A stretch of DNA of 64,000 nucleotides from Quinella sp. 2Q5 (GTDB lineage: Bacteria > Bacillota > Negativicutes > Selenomonadales > Selenomonadaceae), in assembly GCA_015206785.1 (NCBI GenBank), contig JADEZQ010000002.1:1-64000 (forward strand). Direction: 5' to 3'. Numbering within the stretch: the stretch's first letter is position 1; every line of letters starts with the position of its first letter. Position numbers and translations under genes: made by a program. This document shows positions 14,044 through 22,738 of the stretch, in pieces. The notes under the pieces are model-generated. The model was not told where the DNA came from. It made no database searches and worked only from the letters and a program-made list of their open reading frames with translations.

Positions 14044-14946
14044 TCAGTCCTTTCTCAAAACCTCCAGAATTTTTGTCATGTCGTCGGGCAGCTCTGCGGT
14101 GAATGTCATTGACTTGCCCGTCGTCGGGTGAAGCAGTGTCAGCGTGTGGGAATGCAACGCCTGCCCGCGGATATCGAAGGGGTTCTTGCGTGCGGTGTAT
14201 TTCGTGTCGCCGAGGAGTGGATGACCGATTGCTGTCATGTGCACGCGGATTTGATGAGTCCTGCCCGTTTGCAGTTTGCATTCCACATAGGTGAAGCGGT
14301 TGAAACGTTCGAGTACGCGGAATTCGGTGACCGCGCTCTTGCCGTCGGGGGTGACGGCCATTTTTTTTCGGTCAGACTTGTCGCGACCGATGGCACCGGT
14401 GATGATGCCCGCCCTGTCAGCGATGACGCCGTGAACAATCGCCAGGTAAGTTCGCCGCGCCGTCTTCGATTGAATTTGTTCGGCAAGGTTGACGTGAGCC
14501 GCGTCGGTCTTGGCGACGACCATAACGCCCGAAGTGTCTTTGTCCAGGCGATGGACGATGCCGGGGCGTTTGACGCCGTTGATGCCCGAAAGGTCTTTGC
14601 AGTGATGGAGCAGGGCATTGACGAGCGTGCCGCTCTTGACGGTCTCGGCGGGGTGAACGGTCATGCCGCGCGCCTTGTCGATGACGATGATGTCGGCGTC
14701 CTCGTAAAGAATCTTCAGCGGCAAATCTTCGGGCAGATACTCGACGTCAGCGGCAACAATCTCTTCGACGCGGATAACTTCACCGCCAGCGAGCTTGCGG
14801 CTTGGCTTTGACTTTGCGCCGTCGACGGTGACCAGACCTTCGGCGATGAGCTTCTGCACGTGAGAGCGCGAGCCGTCGGAAAATTTTTCGCTCAGGTAAA
14901 CGTCAAGCCTTCGACCTGCCGCGTCGCTTTCGACGATGAAGTTCAT
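14044..14946 (-). CDS. rluD: RluD-family 23S rRNA pseudouridine synthase
   Basis: This 300-residue enzyme isomerises specific uridines in 23S rRNA to pseudouridine. An S4 RNA-binding domain covers residues 13-60. The catalytic domain has HRLDKDTSG at 132-140 with nucleophile Asp135, followed by GRTHQIRVHM. The ATG at 14946 overlaps the lspA stop by 4 bp (ATGA), the usual lspA-rluD coupling in Firmicutes. RluA and RluC are alternatives, but the S4 domain and the lspA neighbour favour RluD (YlyB in Bacillus). Confidence 0.93.
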   Translation of the reverse strand: MNFIVESDAAGRRLDVYLSEKFSDGSRSHVQKLIAEGLVTVDGAKSKPSRKLAGGEVIRVEEIVAADVEYLPEDLPLKILYEDADIIVIDKARGMTVHPAETVKSGTLVNALLHHCKDLSGINGVKRPGIVHRLDKDTSGVMVVAKTDAAHVNLAEQIQSKTARRTYLAIVHGVIADRAGIITGAIGRDKSDRKKMAVTPDGKSAVTEFRVLERFNRFTYVECKLQTGRTHQIRVHMTAIGHPLLGDTKYTARKNPFDIRGQALHSHTLTLLHPTTGKSMTFTAELPDDMTKILEVLRKD

Positions 14947-15476
14947 TGCCGAAGCCTCTCGACGGAGCCTGTCGTCGACCGAAAAAGTATCGCGTAAATC
15001 ATGAAGCCCATGCCCACAACGATTGCGATGTCCGCCACGTTGAAGACCGGCCAGATTCGGAAGTCGAAGAAGTCCACAACGTAACCCGTCTGCGCCCTGT
15101 CGATTAGGTTGGCGACCGCGCCGCTCAATATCGCCGTGGCACCGAGCTGAAGGCACCTGTCGGATTTTTTCAGCAGTGGGTAGAAATACGCCGCCGCCAA
15201 AATTAACGCCGCGCCCGTGAGCAGGAGGAACGCCCGTTGATTGGACAGGATGCCAAACGCCGCGCCGGGGTTTAGAACGTACGTCAGGTGAAAGACGTCG
15301 GGCACCAGCGGGATTGATTGCCCGGGCACCATAGACTTCATCACGAGTGCTTTGGTGAATTGATCCAGAACGACTACGCCGAAGAAGAGCACCTTATCCC
15401 GATGAATGAAAGCTACAACGACTATGAGTTCGATGACCAACAAAATTTTTTTCAGGACTTCGACGACGTTTTTCAC
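14943..15476 (-). CDS. lspA: lipoprotein signal peptidase (signal peptidase II)
   Basis: This 177-residue integral membrane aspartyl protease removes signal peptides from lipidated prolipoproteins. The catalytic aspartates are Asp126 in NLIDR and Asp149 in FNVADIAI, with VDFFDF between them. The GTG start overlaps the divIVA stop by 4 bp (GTGA). The protein has an extra N-terminal hydrophobic stretch (residues 8-24) before the normal first helix, making it about 15-20 residues longer than usual. The true start could lie further in, but no better ribosome site is visible. Confidence 0.93.
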   Translation of the reverse strand: MKNVVEVLKKILLVIELIVVVAFIHRDKVLFFGVVVLDQFTKALVMKSMVPGQSIPLVPDVFHLTYVLNPGAAFGILSNQRAFLLLTGAALILAAAYFYPLLKKSDRCLQLGATAILSGAVANLIDRAQTGYVVDFFDFRIWPVFNVADIAIVVGMGFMIYAILFRSTTGSVERLRQ

Positions 15477-16234
15477 TTGGAGGATCCCTTCTTCGGTTGA
15501 ACGGGCTTATAGGTTCTCGTGTTGTCAGTGACGGCTTTGTCCTGCGTGACGGGTTTGGTGCTAACGTCGACGAGATTGCTCAGCTCTTCGGCAACAGCTT
15601 CGGGCTCGGCAATTTTCGCGGGCTCGGCAACGGGTTCGTCGGGTTCGGTGACGGGCTCGGCAATCGGTTCGGGTTCATCAACAGCTTCGGCTTCGACCTC
15701 AGGCGCGGGAATATCGTCGGGCAGAATTTCTTTGACCGCCTCGTCAACCTTGGGCACGTCCTCCAACATCTGCACGGTGATAGTCAGCTCGGATTCAAGG
15801 ATCGTGCGCAGCTTCATGAGGAAGGCGTTCTTCTCGCGGACGAACTTGTCATACTCGGCAAGGATAGCGTTGCGTTTGGTGATCGCGCCGTCAATCTGTT
15901 GCTTTGCCTCGAAGGCGGCCTTGTCGCGAATGGTCTGGCAGTCGCGTTCGGCGTTGGACTTCATCTCGTCGGCGTTGCGGTGTGCCGCGCTTATAACTTC
16001 GTCGGCGGTGCGTTGCGCCATCATCAGGGTATCGTTTAGCGTCTTCTCCAGCTTGCGGAAATGTTCAAGCTCCTTCTCGGCGGCGTAGACCTGATTCTTG
16101 AGCCGCTCATTCTCGCGCAAAAGTTTTTCGAAGTCGTCGACAATCTTGTCTAGAAAGTCGTCGACCTCATTCTCGCTGTAGCCGCGGAATGCCTTTTTAA
16201 ATTGGTGTTCGTGAATTTCCATTGGCGTAAGCAA
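15473..16234 (-). CDS. divIVA: DivIVA-domain cell division protein
   Basis: This roughly 253-residue cytoplasmic coiled-coil protein recognises curved membrane at septum and poles. The conserved N-terminal lipid-binding domain LTPMEIHEHQFKKAFRGY is followed by a long coiled coil (about residues 30-150). The C-terminal tail is acidic and rich in Glu, Pro and Ala (EPEPIAEPVTEPDEP). I prefer the TTG at 16234, giving the canonical M-LTP start, because GGAGG is 8 bp upstream. The ATG at 16240 lies only 2 bp from GGAGG. It belongs to the yggS-sepF-ylmH-divIVA division cluster and is coupled to lspA. Confidence 0.9.
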   Translation of the reverse strand: MLTPMEIHEHQFKKAFRGYSENEVDDFLDKIVDDFEKLLRENERLKNQVYAAEKELEHFRKLEKTLNDTLMMAQRTADEVISAAHRNADEMKSNAERDCQTIRDKAAFEAKQQIDGAITKRNAILAEYDKFVREKNAFLMKLRTILESELTITVQMLEDVPKVDEAVKEILPDDIPAPEVEAEAVDEPEPIAEPVTEPDEPVAEPAKIAEPEAVAEELSNLVDVSTKPVTQDKAVTDNTRTYKPVQPKKGSSK

Positions 16235-16261
16235 ATACATCGCCTCCAAACTTCAATCGGT

Positions 16262-16705
16262 TTAATCTGACGTTTTGAACTTGGTGTCGTAGCGGAAGTT
16301 GTGCCCGTCAATCGGCGGCGGCAGTTCCAAATTCTTCTTGTCGCGCTCGGCAACCAGATCATCAGCCAAAAGCCAGCCCGCCGATTCCAACATCGCCACG
16401 CTGATGGAGGGGGCGACCAGTTGCCCGACGATTGGCACGACCTTGGAAATTTCTTTGGCGATGACTTTGACGGGCTGTTTCTTTACCGTCGCGACGATTG
16501 CGTTGATTGCCATGTTCTTCGCCACGGATTCGGTGATTGAGCCGCCAAAGACCGAAGCCAGAGCCATTGCCATAGTCGTCATGGTTACGGTGTCCGCCGC
16601 CAAACCCACGCCGGGCACGGGTACCAAATTCCCCGCCGCCGCAGCCGCCGCGTGTCCGTGAATAATTTTCCTGCACTTGCTGATTTCTTCGTCTGTCATT
16701 GGCAA
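16262..16705 (-). CDS. DUF697-like small membrane protein
   Basis: This 147-residue protein has glycine/alanine-rich hydrophobic stretches. AAAAAGNLVPVPGVGLAADT and VPIVGQLVAPSISVAML match the pattern of DUF697 proteins, which are often tied to GTPases or tellurite-type stress proteins. The C-terminus is hydrophilic. The TTG start at 16705 has AGGAGG 10 bp upstream; ATG two codons later is possible. It sits between ylmH and divIVA in the division operon, a place often filled by YggT (YlmG) in other Firmicutes, and it is not YggT. Function unknown. Confidence 0.7.
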   Translation of the reverse strand: MPMTDEEISKCRKIIHGHAAAAAAGNLVPVPGVGLAADTVTMTTMAMALASVFGGSITESVAKNMAINAIVATVKKQPVKVIAKEISKVVPIVGQLVAPSISVAMLESAGWLLADDLVAERDKKNLELPPPIDGHNFRYDTKFKTSD

Positions 16706-16720
16706 GAGTGTTCAACCTCC

Positions 16721-17509
16721 TCAGAAAAATCTTTTCAGCAGGACGCCGACGCGACCTTTCTTGGTTTGCCCGCGGATCTCGGTGACTTCCAAACGTCCGC
16801 GCCCGCGCATGCTAAGGATGTCGCCTGCCTTGATGGACTGCGACGCGCTCTTTAGCGTCTGCCAATTGAGCTTGAGTTTTTCCGCGGCAATTTCCTGCGC
16901 CGCCTTGCTCCTGGACATACCAAAGCCCGCCGCCGCGATTGAGTCCGCCCTCAACGAGGCGACGGTGGCTTTGATCTCTTTGGTACGTTCTTCTTTCGGT
17001 TCGATGCTATCAAGTTCGTCGACTGTCGTCGTGACGGAAGTGCCGCCGATTTGCGTCAGGTTGGCGGTGAAGTAATCGCACATCTTCCTATCGACGAGGA
17101 GCCGCGCGCAATCTTTCGTGGCGATGATGTCGCCGATGTATTTGCGCTCGACGCCCAAGCTCATGATTGAGCCGAGAACGTCGCGGTGACCGAGGCGAGC
17201 GAACTCACCATTCCACTGCGCCTTGATGACGGCGATCTCGAAGTTGGGCGTGCCTTGAAAGTCGACGTGGCAGAAGGCAGCGCGTTGACGTTCAGCCCCG
17301 CGGTAGCCGCCGTAAAAGTCGACGTTGAGTTCGCCGAGGCTGTTGGCAACGACGCCCGCCATATCCTGTTCGAACGGCGACAGGAACGCGGTTATCGTGC
17401 ACTTGCGGCTTTTGATGGCGTTGGCGGCAATGTCGATGAGCACGGCGGCGGTTGATTCGCCTTCGGTGCCTTTGTAGTAGCGGATAATTTTTTCTCGTGC
17501 GTCTTGCAT
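16721..17509 (-). CDS. ylmH: YlmH-type S4-domain RNA-binding protein
   Basis: This 262-residue cytoplasmic protein has a YlmH-type N-terminal domain including LSPFEQDMAG and the GGYRGAERQRAAF region. A C-terminal S4 domain (about 183-250) contains RADSIAAAGFGMSRSKAAQ. Bacillus YlmH binds ribosomes and tRNA-bearing 50S intermediates in a quality-control role, which is known for the family and not shown here. The ATG at 17509 is 9 bp after the sepF stop, so the pair is co-transcribed. Confidence 0.9.
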   Translation of the reverse strand: MQDAREKIIRYYKGTEGESTAAVLIDIAANAIKSRKCTITAFLSPFEQDMAGVVANSLGELNVDFYGGYRGAERQRAAFCHVDFQGTPNFEIAVIKAQWNGEFARLGHRDVLGSIMSLGVERKYIGDIIATKDCARLLVDRKMCDYFTANLTQIGGTSVTTTVDELDSIEPKEERTKEIKATVASLRADSIAAAGFGMSRSKAAQEIAAEKLKLNWQTLKSASQSIKAGDILSMRGRGRLEVTEIRGQTKKGRVGVLLKRFF

Positions 17510-17518
17510 ATCGGTGAC

Positions 17519-18028
17519 CTAAATCTTTCGCGTGAGCCAGGAGAAGTCACGTTCAGAAGACTTGATCTCTTCGCGGTTAAAGGTGACCATGACGGTCTTG
17601 GGCGTGCAGATGAAGACGCGCTCGCTGACCTGTTGAACGTCGCCTTCGATGGCATAGGTCGTGCCCATTGCGAAATCGATGATTCTGCGTGCGTGTTCGG
17701 GTGCAGTCTGCTCCAGATTGATGATGACCGGAATGTTTGCACGCAGGCAGTCGGAAATGACATTGGCGTCGTCGAAAGATTTGGGTTCTATCCTGGCAAT
17801 CTTGGATCGCTCTATGCCTTTGGTATTGGTGCTGTTGTTGTTCGTCATAAGATTATCCCTCGCCACCGAATTAAAATCTATCACGTTATGCCCCGTTTGG
17901 TTGGGTGTTGGCGGCGGCTGAACGGGCGGTTCCTTAGGTTCTGGCGGCGGCGGCTCTTTGGCGGGCGGTGAATCTTCGCTCGAATCCGTCAGCCCCAGCG
18001 TGCGGCTGAATTTGTCTATGATCTCCAT
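17519..18028 (-). CDS. sepF: cell division protein SepF
   Basis: This 169-residue FtsZ-ring associated membrane anchor has an N-terminal amphipathic segment (MEIIDKFSRTLGL) that should bind membrane. A proline-rich linker (residues 20-45) follows, and then the SepF globular domain, PKSFDDANVISDCLRANIP...GTTYAIEGDVQQVSERVFICTP. Length and order match the family, with an unusually proline-rich linker. It lies between yggS and ylmH, its usual place. Confidence 0.92.
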   Translation of the reverse strand: MEIIDKFSRTLGLTDSSEDSPPAKEPPPPEPKEPPVQPPPTPNQTGHNVIDFNSVARDNLMTNNNSTNTKGIERSKIARIEPKSFDDANVISDCLRANIPVIINLEQTAPEHARRIIDFAMGTTYAIEGDVQQVSERVFICTPKTVMVTFNREEIKSSERDFSWLTRKI

Positions 18029-18069
18029 GCAACTGAACTCCTCTCGCGAAAAAAATTATGCAAACTCGG

Positions 18070-18750
18070 TTAGGGTCTCTGTCCAAAGATTGCGGTGCCG
18101 ATTCGCACGACGTTTGCGCCCTCTTCCACGGCGACGGCGAAGTCGTGCGTCATGCCCATGCTCAAAAGGTCGAAGCCTGTGCGCGTCGGCTTGAGGTCGT
18201 CAAAAATTTTTCGCATCCTGCAAAAGAGCGGACGGCACTCTTCGGCGTCGGCAACGAGCGGCGCAATCATCATCAGCCCGCGCAGATTTAAGTTGTTTGC
18301 CGCGTCGACGGCGTCAATCAGCTGCGGCAGGTCTTCGGGGGCGACGCCGGACTTCTGAACTTCGCGGGCAAGGTTGACTTGAATCAGCACGTCCTGAACT
18401 TTTTGCACGGACGCCGCCGCTTTGTTCAGAGCGGTTGCCAAATGAATGCTGTCGACCGATTGAATCACGTCGAAGAGTTTGACGGCGAGCTTGACCTTGT
18501 TGGTCTGCAGGTGCCCGATGAGATGGCGAGTGACGTTGCGTTCGAGCGACGGAAATTTTTCTGCCGCCTCCTGCACGCGGTTCTCGCCGATGTCGGTTGC
18601 TCCCGCGTCAATCGCCTGTCGCATGAGTTCGACGCCGTGGGTCTTGGTCACTGCCACCAGAGTTATCGGCTCGCCCTCGGCAACGGTTCGTCTCGCGCGG
18701 GCAAGGTCGATTTCGCCGAGCAGAGCCCGAAAATTTTCCGACACGCTCAA
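18070..18750 (-). CDS. yggS: YggS-family pyridoxal 5'-phosphate homeostasis protein
   Basis: This 226-residue PLP-binding fold-III protein has no known catalytic turnover and helps balance PLP and amino/keto acid pools. The PLP lysine is Lys36 in VAVTKTHG; IGENRVQEA, RHLIGHLQTNK and LSMGMTHDFAVAVEEG are family signatures. The preferred start is the TTG at 18750, with GGAGG exactly 10 bp upstream; the upstream in-frame region has no ribosome site. It is the first gene of the division operon (YlmE position). Confidence 0.92.
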   Translation of the reverse strand: MSVSENFRALLGEIDLARARRTVAEGEPITLVAVTKTHGVELMRQAIDAGATDIGENRVQEAAEKFPSLERNVTRHLIGHLQTNKVKLAVKLFDVIQSVDSIHLATALNKAAASVQKVQDVLIQVNLAREVQKSGVAPEDLPQLIDAVDAANNLNLRGLMMIAPLVADAEECRPLFCRMRKIFDDLKPTRTGFDLLSMGMTHDFAVAVEEGANVVRIGTAIFGQRP

Positions 18751-18933
18751 ACGTCGTTCACCTCCGCAAAAAATTTGTCGCTTCGAATCGCGGCGATTGG
18801 TCTCGGCTGTCGGACATTTCGTCGCGATAATTGGATGCAACGTCACGTTGCCCTCCGCAAAAAAATTCACGCGCATATATTAAACCAGTTGGCTTGCCGC
18901 GTCAATGAAAACCCGCGCCGAAAAATTTCGCAA

Positions 18934-18963
18934 GTGACACGAGTAACGGGGCTGTGTTATAAT
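18934..18963 (+). promoter_or_regulatory. promoter of the AGCS symporter gene
   Basis: A GTGACA -35-like box, an 18-bp spacer and an extended TGTTATAAT -10 (TG at 18955) lie 30 bp upstream of the start. GGAGGG at 18981 is the ribosome site. Confidence 0.6.
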
Positions 18964-18992
18964 TTCCGCATCAAAAGACAGGAGGGAACTTT

Positions 18993-20438
18993 ATGGAAGC
19001 ATTGCACGGCGTGATAAACGACATCAACTCGTTCCTTTGGACGTACATCATCATCATCGCGCTCATCGGTTCGGGCGTTGTCTACACGCTGCGGACGAAA
19101 TTCGTTCAGGTCAGGTTGCTCGGCGAGATGTTCAAACTCATCGTCGGCAGCGCGGGCGCAAAGACTAGCGGCAACGAGATCAGCGGGTTCCAGGCGTTCT
19201 GCGTGTCGACGGCGTCGCGCGTGGGCGTCGGCAACATCGCGGGCGTCGCCATCGCCATCGTCACCGGCGGACCGGGCGCGGTCTTTTGGATGTGGCTCAT
19301 CGCCTTCATCGGCTGCGCCACCGGTTTCGTCGAGAGCACGCTCGCGCAAATTTACAAGCTGCCCAAAGGCGAAGGCAGTTTCCACGGCGGTCCGGCGTAC
19401 TACATGAAGAACGCTCTGCACATGCCGGGGCTGGCGAAGCTGTTCGCAATTCTGATCTCGGTGACGTTCGGTCTGATTTACGTTTCGGTTCAGGCAAACA
19501 CAATCGTCGGCGCGGTGGAGACTGCTTTCGGCATTGACCACGCGATAACGGCGGTGGCTGTGGCGGCTTTGACGGCGGCTGTCATCTTCGGCGGTGCAAC
19601 TCGAATCGCAAAGTTCACCGAAATGCTCGTGCCTTCAATGGCGGGGCTGTATCTGCTGAGCGCGTGCATCATCATCGTCATGCACATCGACCAGGTGCCA
19701 GCCATGTTCGCGCTGATAATTCACGACGCGTTCAATCCTCAGGCGGCGGTCGGCGGCGGCTTCGCAACGGTCTTTATGACGGGCGTGCGCCGCGGTCTTT
19801 TCAGCAACGAGGCGGGCGAAGGTTCCGTCCCGAACGCTGCGGCTACTGCCAGCGGCAAGCACCCCGTCCGTCAGGGGCTGATTCAATCGGCGGGCGTCTA
19901 CGTCGATACGTGGTTCGTCTGCTCGGCGACGGCGTTCTCCGTTCTGCTTACGGGTCAATACGTCGTCGGCGGGGAATTGACTGGCGTGTCCCTCGTGCAA
20001 ATGTCTTTGGCAAGCGTCTACGGAACTTACGCGCCGCACGTCTTGGCGGTTATCGTCTTCCTGTTCGCGTTCAGCTCGGTGGTCGGCAACTACTACTACG
20101 GCGAGATCAACATCGCGTTCTTTGAAGGCGACGAATCGGGCGTGTTGCCGAGCGTCATCGCCCGCAACGCAATGAACATCTTCCGTCTCGGCGTCGTGGC
20201 TATGGTGCTCGTCGGAAGTTTTGCGGAGCTCGGTTTGATTTGGGATAGCGCGGATTTATTTATGGGCTTCCTGTGCTTGACGAACCTCTACGCCGTCGCT
20301 CGGCTCGGACGTTACGCTTTCCTTGCGCTGGACGATTACGTTGCGCAGAAGAACCGCGGCGTCGCAGAGCCCGTCTTCGATCCCAACATCATGCCCGACC
20401 TCGAAGGCGTGCACGCTTGGGGCGTCGACAAGAAGTGA
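18993..20438 (+). CDS. sodium:alanine/glycine symporter (AGCS family)
   Basis: This 481-residue polytopic inner-membrane carrier imports alanine or glycine with sodium. Signature motifs include FQAFCVSTASRVGVGNIAGV near residues 70-90, GPGAVFWMW and GLFSNEAGEGSVPNAAA near 272-288. About 11 hydrophobic helices are visible. A GGAGGG ribosome site and ATG fix the start. It is followed closely by a glutaredoxin-like gene and queC. Family assignment is firm; the exact substrate is not. Confidence 0.93.
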   Translation: MEALHGVINDINSFLWTYIIIIALIGSGVVYTLRTKFVQVRLLGEMFKLIVGSAGAKTSGNEISGFQAFCVSTASRVGVGNIAGVAIAIVTGGPGAVFWMWLIAFIGCATGFVESTLAQIYKLPKGEGSFHGGPAYYMKNALHMPGLAKLFAILISVTFGLIYVSVQANTIVGAVETAFGIDHAITAVAVAALTAAVIFGGATRIAKFTEMLVPSMAGLYLLSACIIIVMHIDQVPAMFALIIHDAFNPQAAVGGGFATVFMTGVRRGLFSNEAGEGSVPNAAATASGKHPVRQGLIQSAGVYVDTWFVCSATAFSVLLTGQYVVGGELTGVSLVQMSLASVYGTYAPHVLAVIVFLFAFSSVVGNYYYGEINIAFFEGDESGVLPSVIARNAMNIFRLGVVAMVLVGSFAELGLIWDSADLFMGFLCLTNLYAVARLGRYAFLALDDYVAQKNRGVAEPVFDPNIMPDLEGVHAWGVDKK

Positions 20439-20460
20439 TTCGATTGGAGGAGGACTCATC

Positions 20461-20742
20461 ATGCAGACGATCACAATGATAACGCTGGCGGGCTGTCCAT
20501 ATTGCGCGGCGGCTTTCAAGGCGATTGACGAGCTTGTGACGGACAATGACGTTTACGCCGCCACGGAGATTGACATCATCGACGAGAACGCACAGCCTGA
20601 GCTCGCCGGCAAGTTCACCGACTATTACTACGTGCCCACCATGTACGTCGGCGGCAAAAAAATTTACGAGGCTCACCCCGGCGAAACTTACGACGAGTGC
20701 CTTGCCAACGTCCGCAAAGTTTTCGAGGCAGCTCATGAGTAA
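20461..20742 (+). CDS. glutaredoxin-like thiol protein
   Basis: This 93-residue thioredoxin-fold protein has the redox motif GCPYC at residues 11-15 and a cis-Pro loop in YYYVPTMYVGG. It probably reduces disulfides or delivers reductant to a partner. GGAGGAGG lies upstream of the ATG. It overlaps queC by 8 bp, so the two are translationally coupled. The acidic stretch EIDIIDENAQPELAGKF between the two motifs is typical of short glutaredoxins. Confidence 0.85.
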   Translation: MQTITMITLAGCPYCAAAFKAIDELVTDNDVYAATEIDIIDENAQPELAGKFTDYYYVPTMYVGGKKIYEAHPGETYDECLANVRKVFEAAHE

Positions 20743-21430
20743 CGCGGTCGTCTTATTGAGCGGCGGACTGGACTCAACGACTTGCCTGGCTCTTGCCGTC
20801 GACAAACTCGGTGCTCAAAACGTTTCGGCTCTGTCAATCTTCTACGGTCAGCGTCACGAGGCGGAGCTGACTTGCGCGCGCGCCGTTGCAAAATTTTACG
20901 GCGTCGCTCATTACGAATTGAACGCCGCAGAAATTTTCCGTAGCTCGGATTCGGCACTGCTCGCCACGAGTGATACGCCGCTCGAAAAAAAATCTTACGC
21001 CGCGCAGATTGAACAGAATCATTCGCCGCGCATCGCAACCTACGTCCCCTTCCGCAACGGGCTGATGATTTCTATGGCGGCCGCCTTCGCCGACGGTCTC
21101 TACACCGACGACGTCGAACTTTATATCGGTGTGCATTCCGACGACGCCGCCGGCAACGCTTACGCCGACTGCTCTGCGCTCTTCGTCGCGGCAATGAAAG
21201 CTGCTGTACGCATCGGCACCTACGAAAAAATTCATATCGTCGCGCCGTTCATGTGCCAAACGAAAGCCGACGTCGTGCGTGTCGGGTTGAAGCTGGGTGC
21301 TCCGTATCATCTGACGCGCAGTTGCTACGAACGCGGCGACAAACCCTGCGGTCAATGCGCAACCTGCCTGGACAGAGCGCGAGCTTTTGAATTAAACGGT
21401 GTTGCCGACCCCGCGCTCGTCACCCGTTGA
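20735..21430 (+). CDS. queC: 7-cyano-7-deazaguanine synthase (queuosine pathway)
   Basis: This 231-residue ATP-dependent enzyme converts carboxydeazaguanine to preQ0. The PP-loop SGGLDSTT is at residues 9-16, and the C-terminal zinc cysteines are in CYERGDKPCGQCATC. The last codons and stop (GTC ACC CGT TGA) come from a repeat element inserted at the gene's 3' end. A 12-bp copy of CGACCCCGCGCT lies both in queC (21406-21417) and beyond the element (21687-21698), where the frame would go on as LDGKFLV and stop. The C-terminus was therefore probably replaced by the insertion without harming the fold. Confidence 0.93.
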   Translation: MSNAVVLLSGGLDSTTCLALAVDKLGAQNVSALSIFYGQRHEAELTCARAVAKFYGVAHYELNAAEIFRSSDSALLATSDTPLEKKSYAAQIEQNHSPRIATYVPFRNGLMISMAAAFADGLYTDDVELYIGVHSDDAAGNAYADCSALFVAAMKAAVRIGTYEKIHIVAPFMCQTKADVVRVGLKLGAPYHLTRSCYERGDKPCGQCATCLDRARAFELNGVADPALVTR

Positions 21431-21686
21431 AGTCAGCGACAACACGGCCGCCCATGGACGGGCGGCCGCCGGCATACGACGACGTGATGCGTCGTTGCCG
21501 GCTCGGTGGTTCTTTTCTTTGCTACTTTCTTTTGGACCCGCAAAAGAAAGTAGATTTAAACGCAAACGCAGTGACCAATCGCAGTGAGCAACCGTCGACG
21601 CAGTCATCAGAGACACAACCTGTTGCCGCGACCATTGCCCGCAAAAGAAAGTAGATCTAAACGCAAACGCAGTGGCAAACACCATT
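21418..21686 (+). repeat. triple-hairpin dispersed element, copy A
   Basis: Three successive inverted repeats are present. H1 is 21446-21467 (GGCCGCCC/GGGCGGCC) and H2 is 21469-21501 (CCGGCA...TGCCGG). H3 is 21522-21553 with 13-bp arms CTACTTTCTTTTG/CAAAAGAAAGTAG around a 6-nt loop. The conserved tail is AACGCAAACGCAGTGA. The second arm of H3 and the tail are repeated at 21641-21675. Flanking 12-bp direct repeats are at 21406 and 21687. It lies between queC and rpsO in the queC sense. Confidence 0.9.
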
Positions 21687-21697
21687 CGACCCCGCGC

Positions 21698-21726
21698 TTG
21701 ACGGAAAATTTCTCGTGTGATATATT
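21698..21726 (+). promoter_or_regulatory. rpsO promoter
   Basis: TTGACG (21698-21703), a 17-bp spacer and TATATT (21721-21726) abut the right direct repeat of element copy A, so the insertion stopped just short of this promoter. Confidence 0.7.
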
Positions 21727-21811
21727 GCGTCAATCTTAACCTCGGCGCGGTTCGTCGATACTGCGACGCGGACTTCGCCGACGGAAAACTCTATACGCAG
21801 GAGGAATTCAC

Positions 21812-22078
21812 ATGTTAGACAAACAAGCCAAGCAGGAGATCATGACCAAGTTCGCGGTTCACGAAGGCGACACCGGCTCGCCCGAAGTTCAAATCGCTCT
21901 GTTGACGGCGCGCATCTCTTACCTGACCGAGCACCTCAAACAGCACAAGAAAGATCATCACTCGCGCCGCGGTCTGCTGAAGATGGTCGGGCAACGCCGC
22001 CGCCTGTTGAGCTACCTTAGCAAGAAGGACATCAACCGCTACCGCGAAGTTCTTGCCGCGCTCAATCTGCGCAAATAA
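21812..22078 (+). CDS. rpsO: 30S ribosomal protein S15
   Basis: This 88-residue primary-binding 16S rRNA protein matches S15 along its full length ([55 protein letters not shown]). AGGAGG lies 8 bp upstream of the ATG. The leader is about 80 nt with inverted GC-rich repeats, which could serve autoregulation, known for S15 in other bacteria. A terminator follows at once. Confidence 0.98.
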   Translation: MLDKQAKQEIMTKFAVHEGDTGSPEVQIALLTARISYLTEHLKQHKKDHHSRRGLLKMVGQRRRLLSYLSKKDINRYREVLAALNLRK

Positions 22079-22093
22079 TTCACACGCACATCA

Positions 22094-22123
22094 GTGAGAC
22101 GGGTCTCGGCTCGTCTCATTTTT
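22094..22123 (+). terminator. rpsO terminator
   Basis: TGAGACG and CGTCTCA pair around a 9-nt loop and are followed by TTTTT, 16 bp after the rpsO stop. Confidence 0.85.
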
Positions 22124-22140
22124 GTTGAGGAGAAACTCAC

Positions 22141-22605
22141 TTGAAACCACACAGCTTCGACCTCGTCGACTTGATGCGAAGGATTGACGGCGGCGAACTG
22201 CAAATTCCCGACTTCCGGCGCGATTGGGTTTGGAGCGACGAACAGATTAAATCGCTCGTCGAAGGCGTGGTGCGCGGCTTCCCGATAAATTCTGTCATGC
22301 TGCTCGAATGCGGCGCGAGCACAAAATTTTCTTGCCGACCGATAACGGGCGTGACGGCTGCCGCCGCGCCGAGCTGCCTGGTCTTGGACGGGCAACAGCG
22401 GCTCACGTCGCTTTTCGGTGCGCTGCAATCGTCCACACCCGACAAAGAGTACGCCGCCGACGTAAACGAATTTACTGCTGTTTGCGCTGCTTGTTGCAAC
22501 GACCTTAGCAGCGACGGATCCAAGTTGCCCAATATGTTAGACGATACATTGCAGCTTCGAGACATTTTCTTGCCACCTTTCGGAAGGAGTGGTTTTTATG
22601 GCTGA
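22141..22605 (+). pseudogene. DUF262 (ParB-like nuclease) gene, N-terminal fragment
   Basis: The first roughly 95 residues are a recognisable DUF262 N-terminus: FDLVDLMRRIDGGELQIPDF, WSDEQIKSLVEGVVRGFPI and the ParB-like LVLDGQQRLTSLFG. DUF262 proteins are normally over 300-500 residues and often act in phage defence. This one breaks off after SLFGALQSSTP and ends after another 55 unrelated residues. TTG at 22141, after GAGGAG, is the apparent start. It is most likely a truncated remnant. No partner gene (DUF1524 HNH or restriction genes) is nearby. Confidence 0.7.
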
Positions 22606-22738
22606 CAGTTATTGGTACATATTTTACGACCCCGACTACGGTAACTGTGAAAATTGCCCCCTCCAAATTGAAGTGCTCATTACCCATGAAAAAATCTCCT
22701 GGGAAAAAACACGATCCGCCGTCGGACTGCCCCGGTAA
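22598..22738 (+). CDS. small Cys-containing hypothetical protein (46 aa)
   Basis: An ATG with a strong GGAAGGAG ribosome site 6 bp upstream opens a 46-residue frame, MADSYWYIFYDPDYG..., with a GNCENCP motif. It overlaps the end of the DUF262 remnant by 8 bp. Soluble and acidic in its first half; no family recognised. The good ribosome site is the main support. Confidence 0.45.
   Translation: MADSYWYIFYDPDYGNCENCPLQIEVLITHEKISWEKTRSAVGLPR

Noticed and set aside
21727..21811. Riboswitch in the rpsO leader
   Set aside because: The leader is short with GC-rich inverted repeats, consistent with S15 autoregulation; no known riboswitch core is visible.
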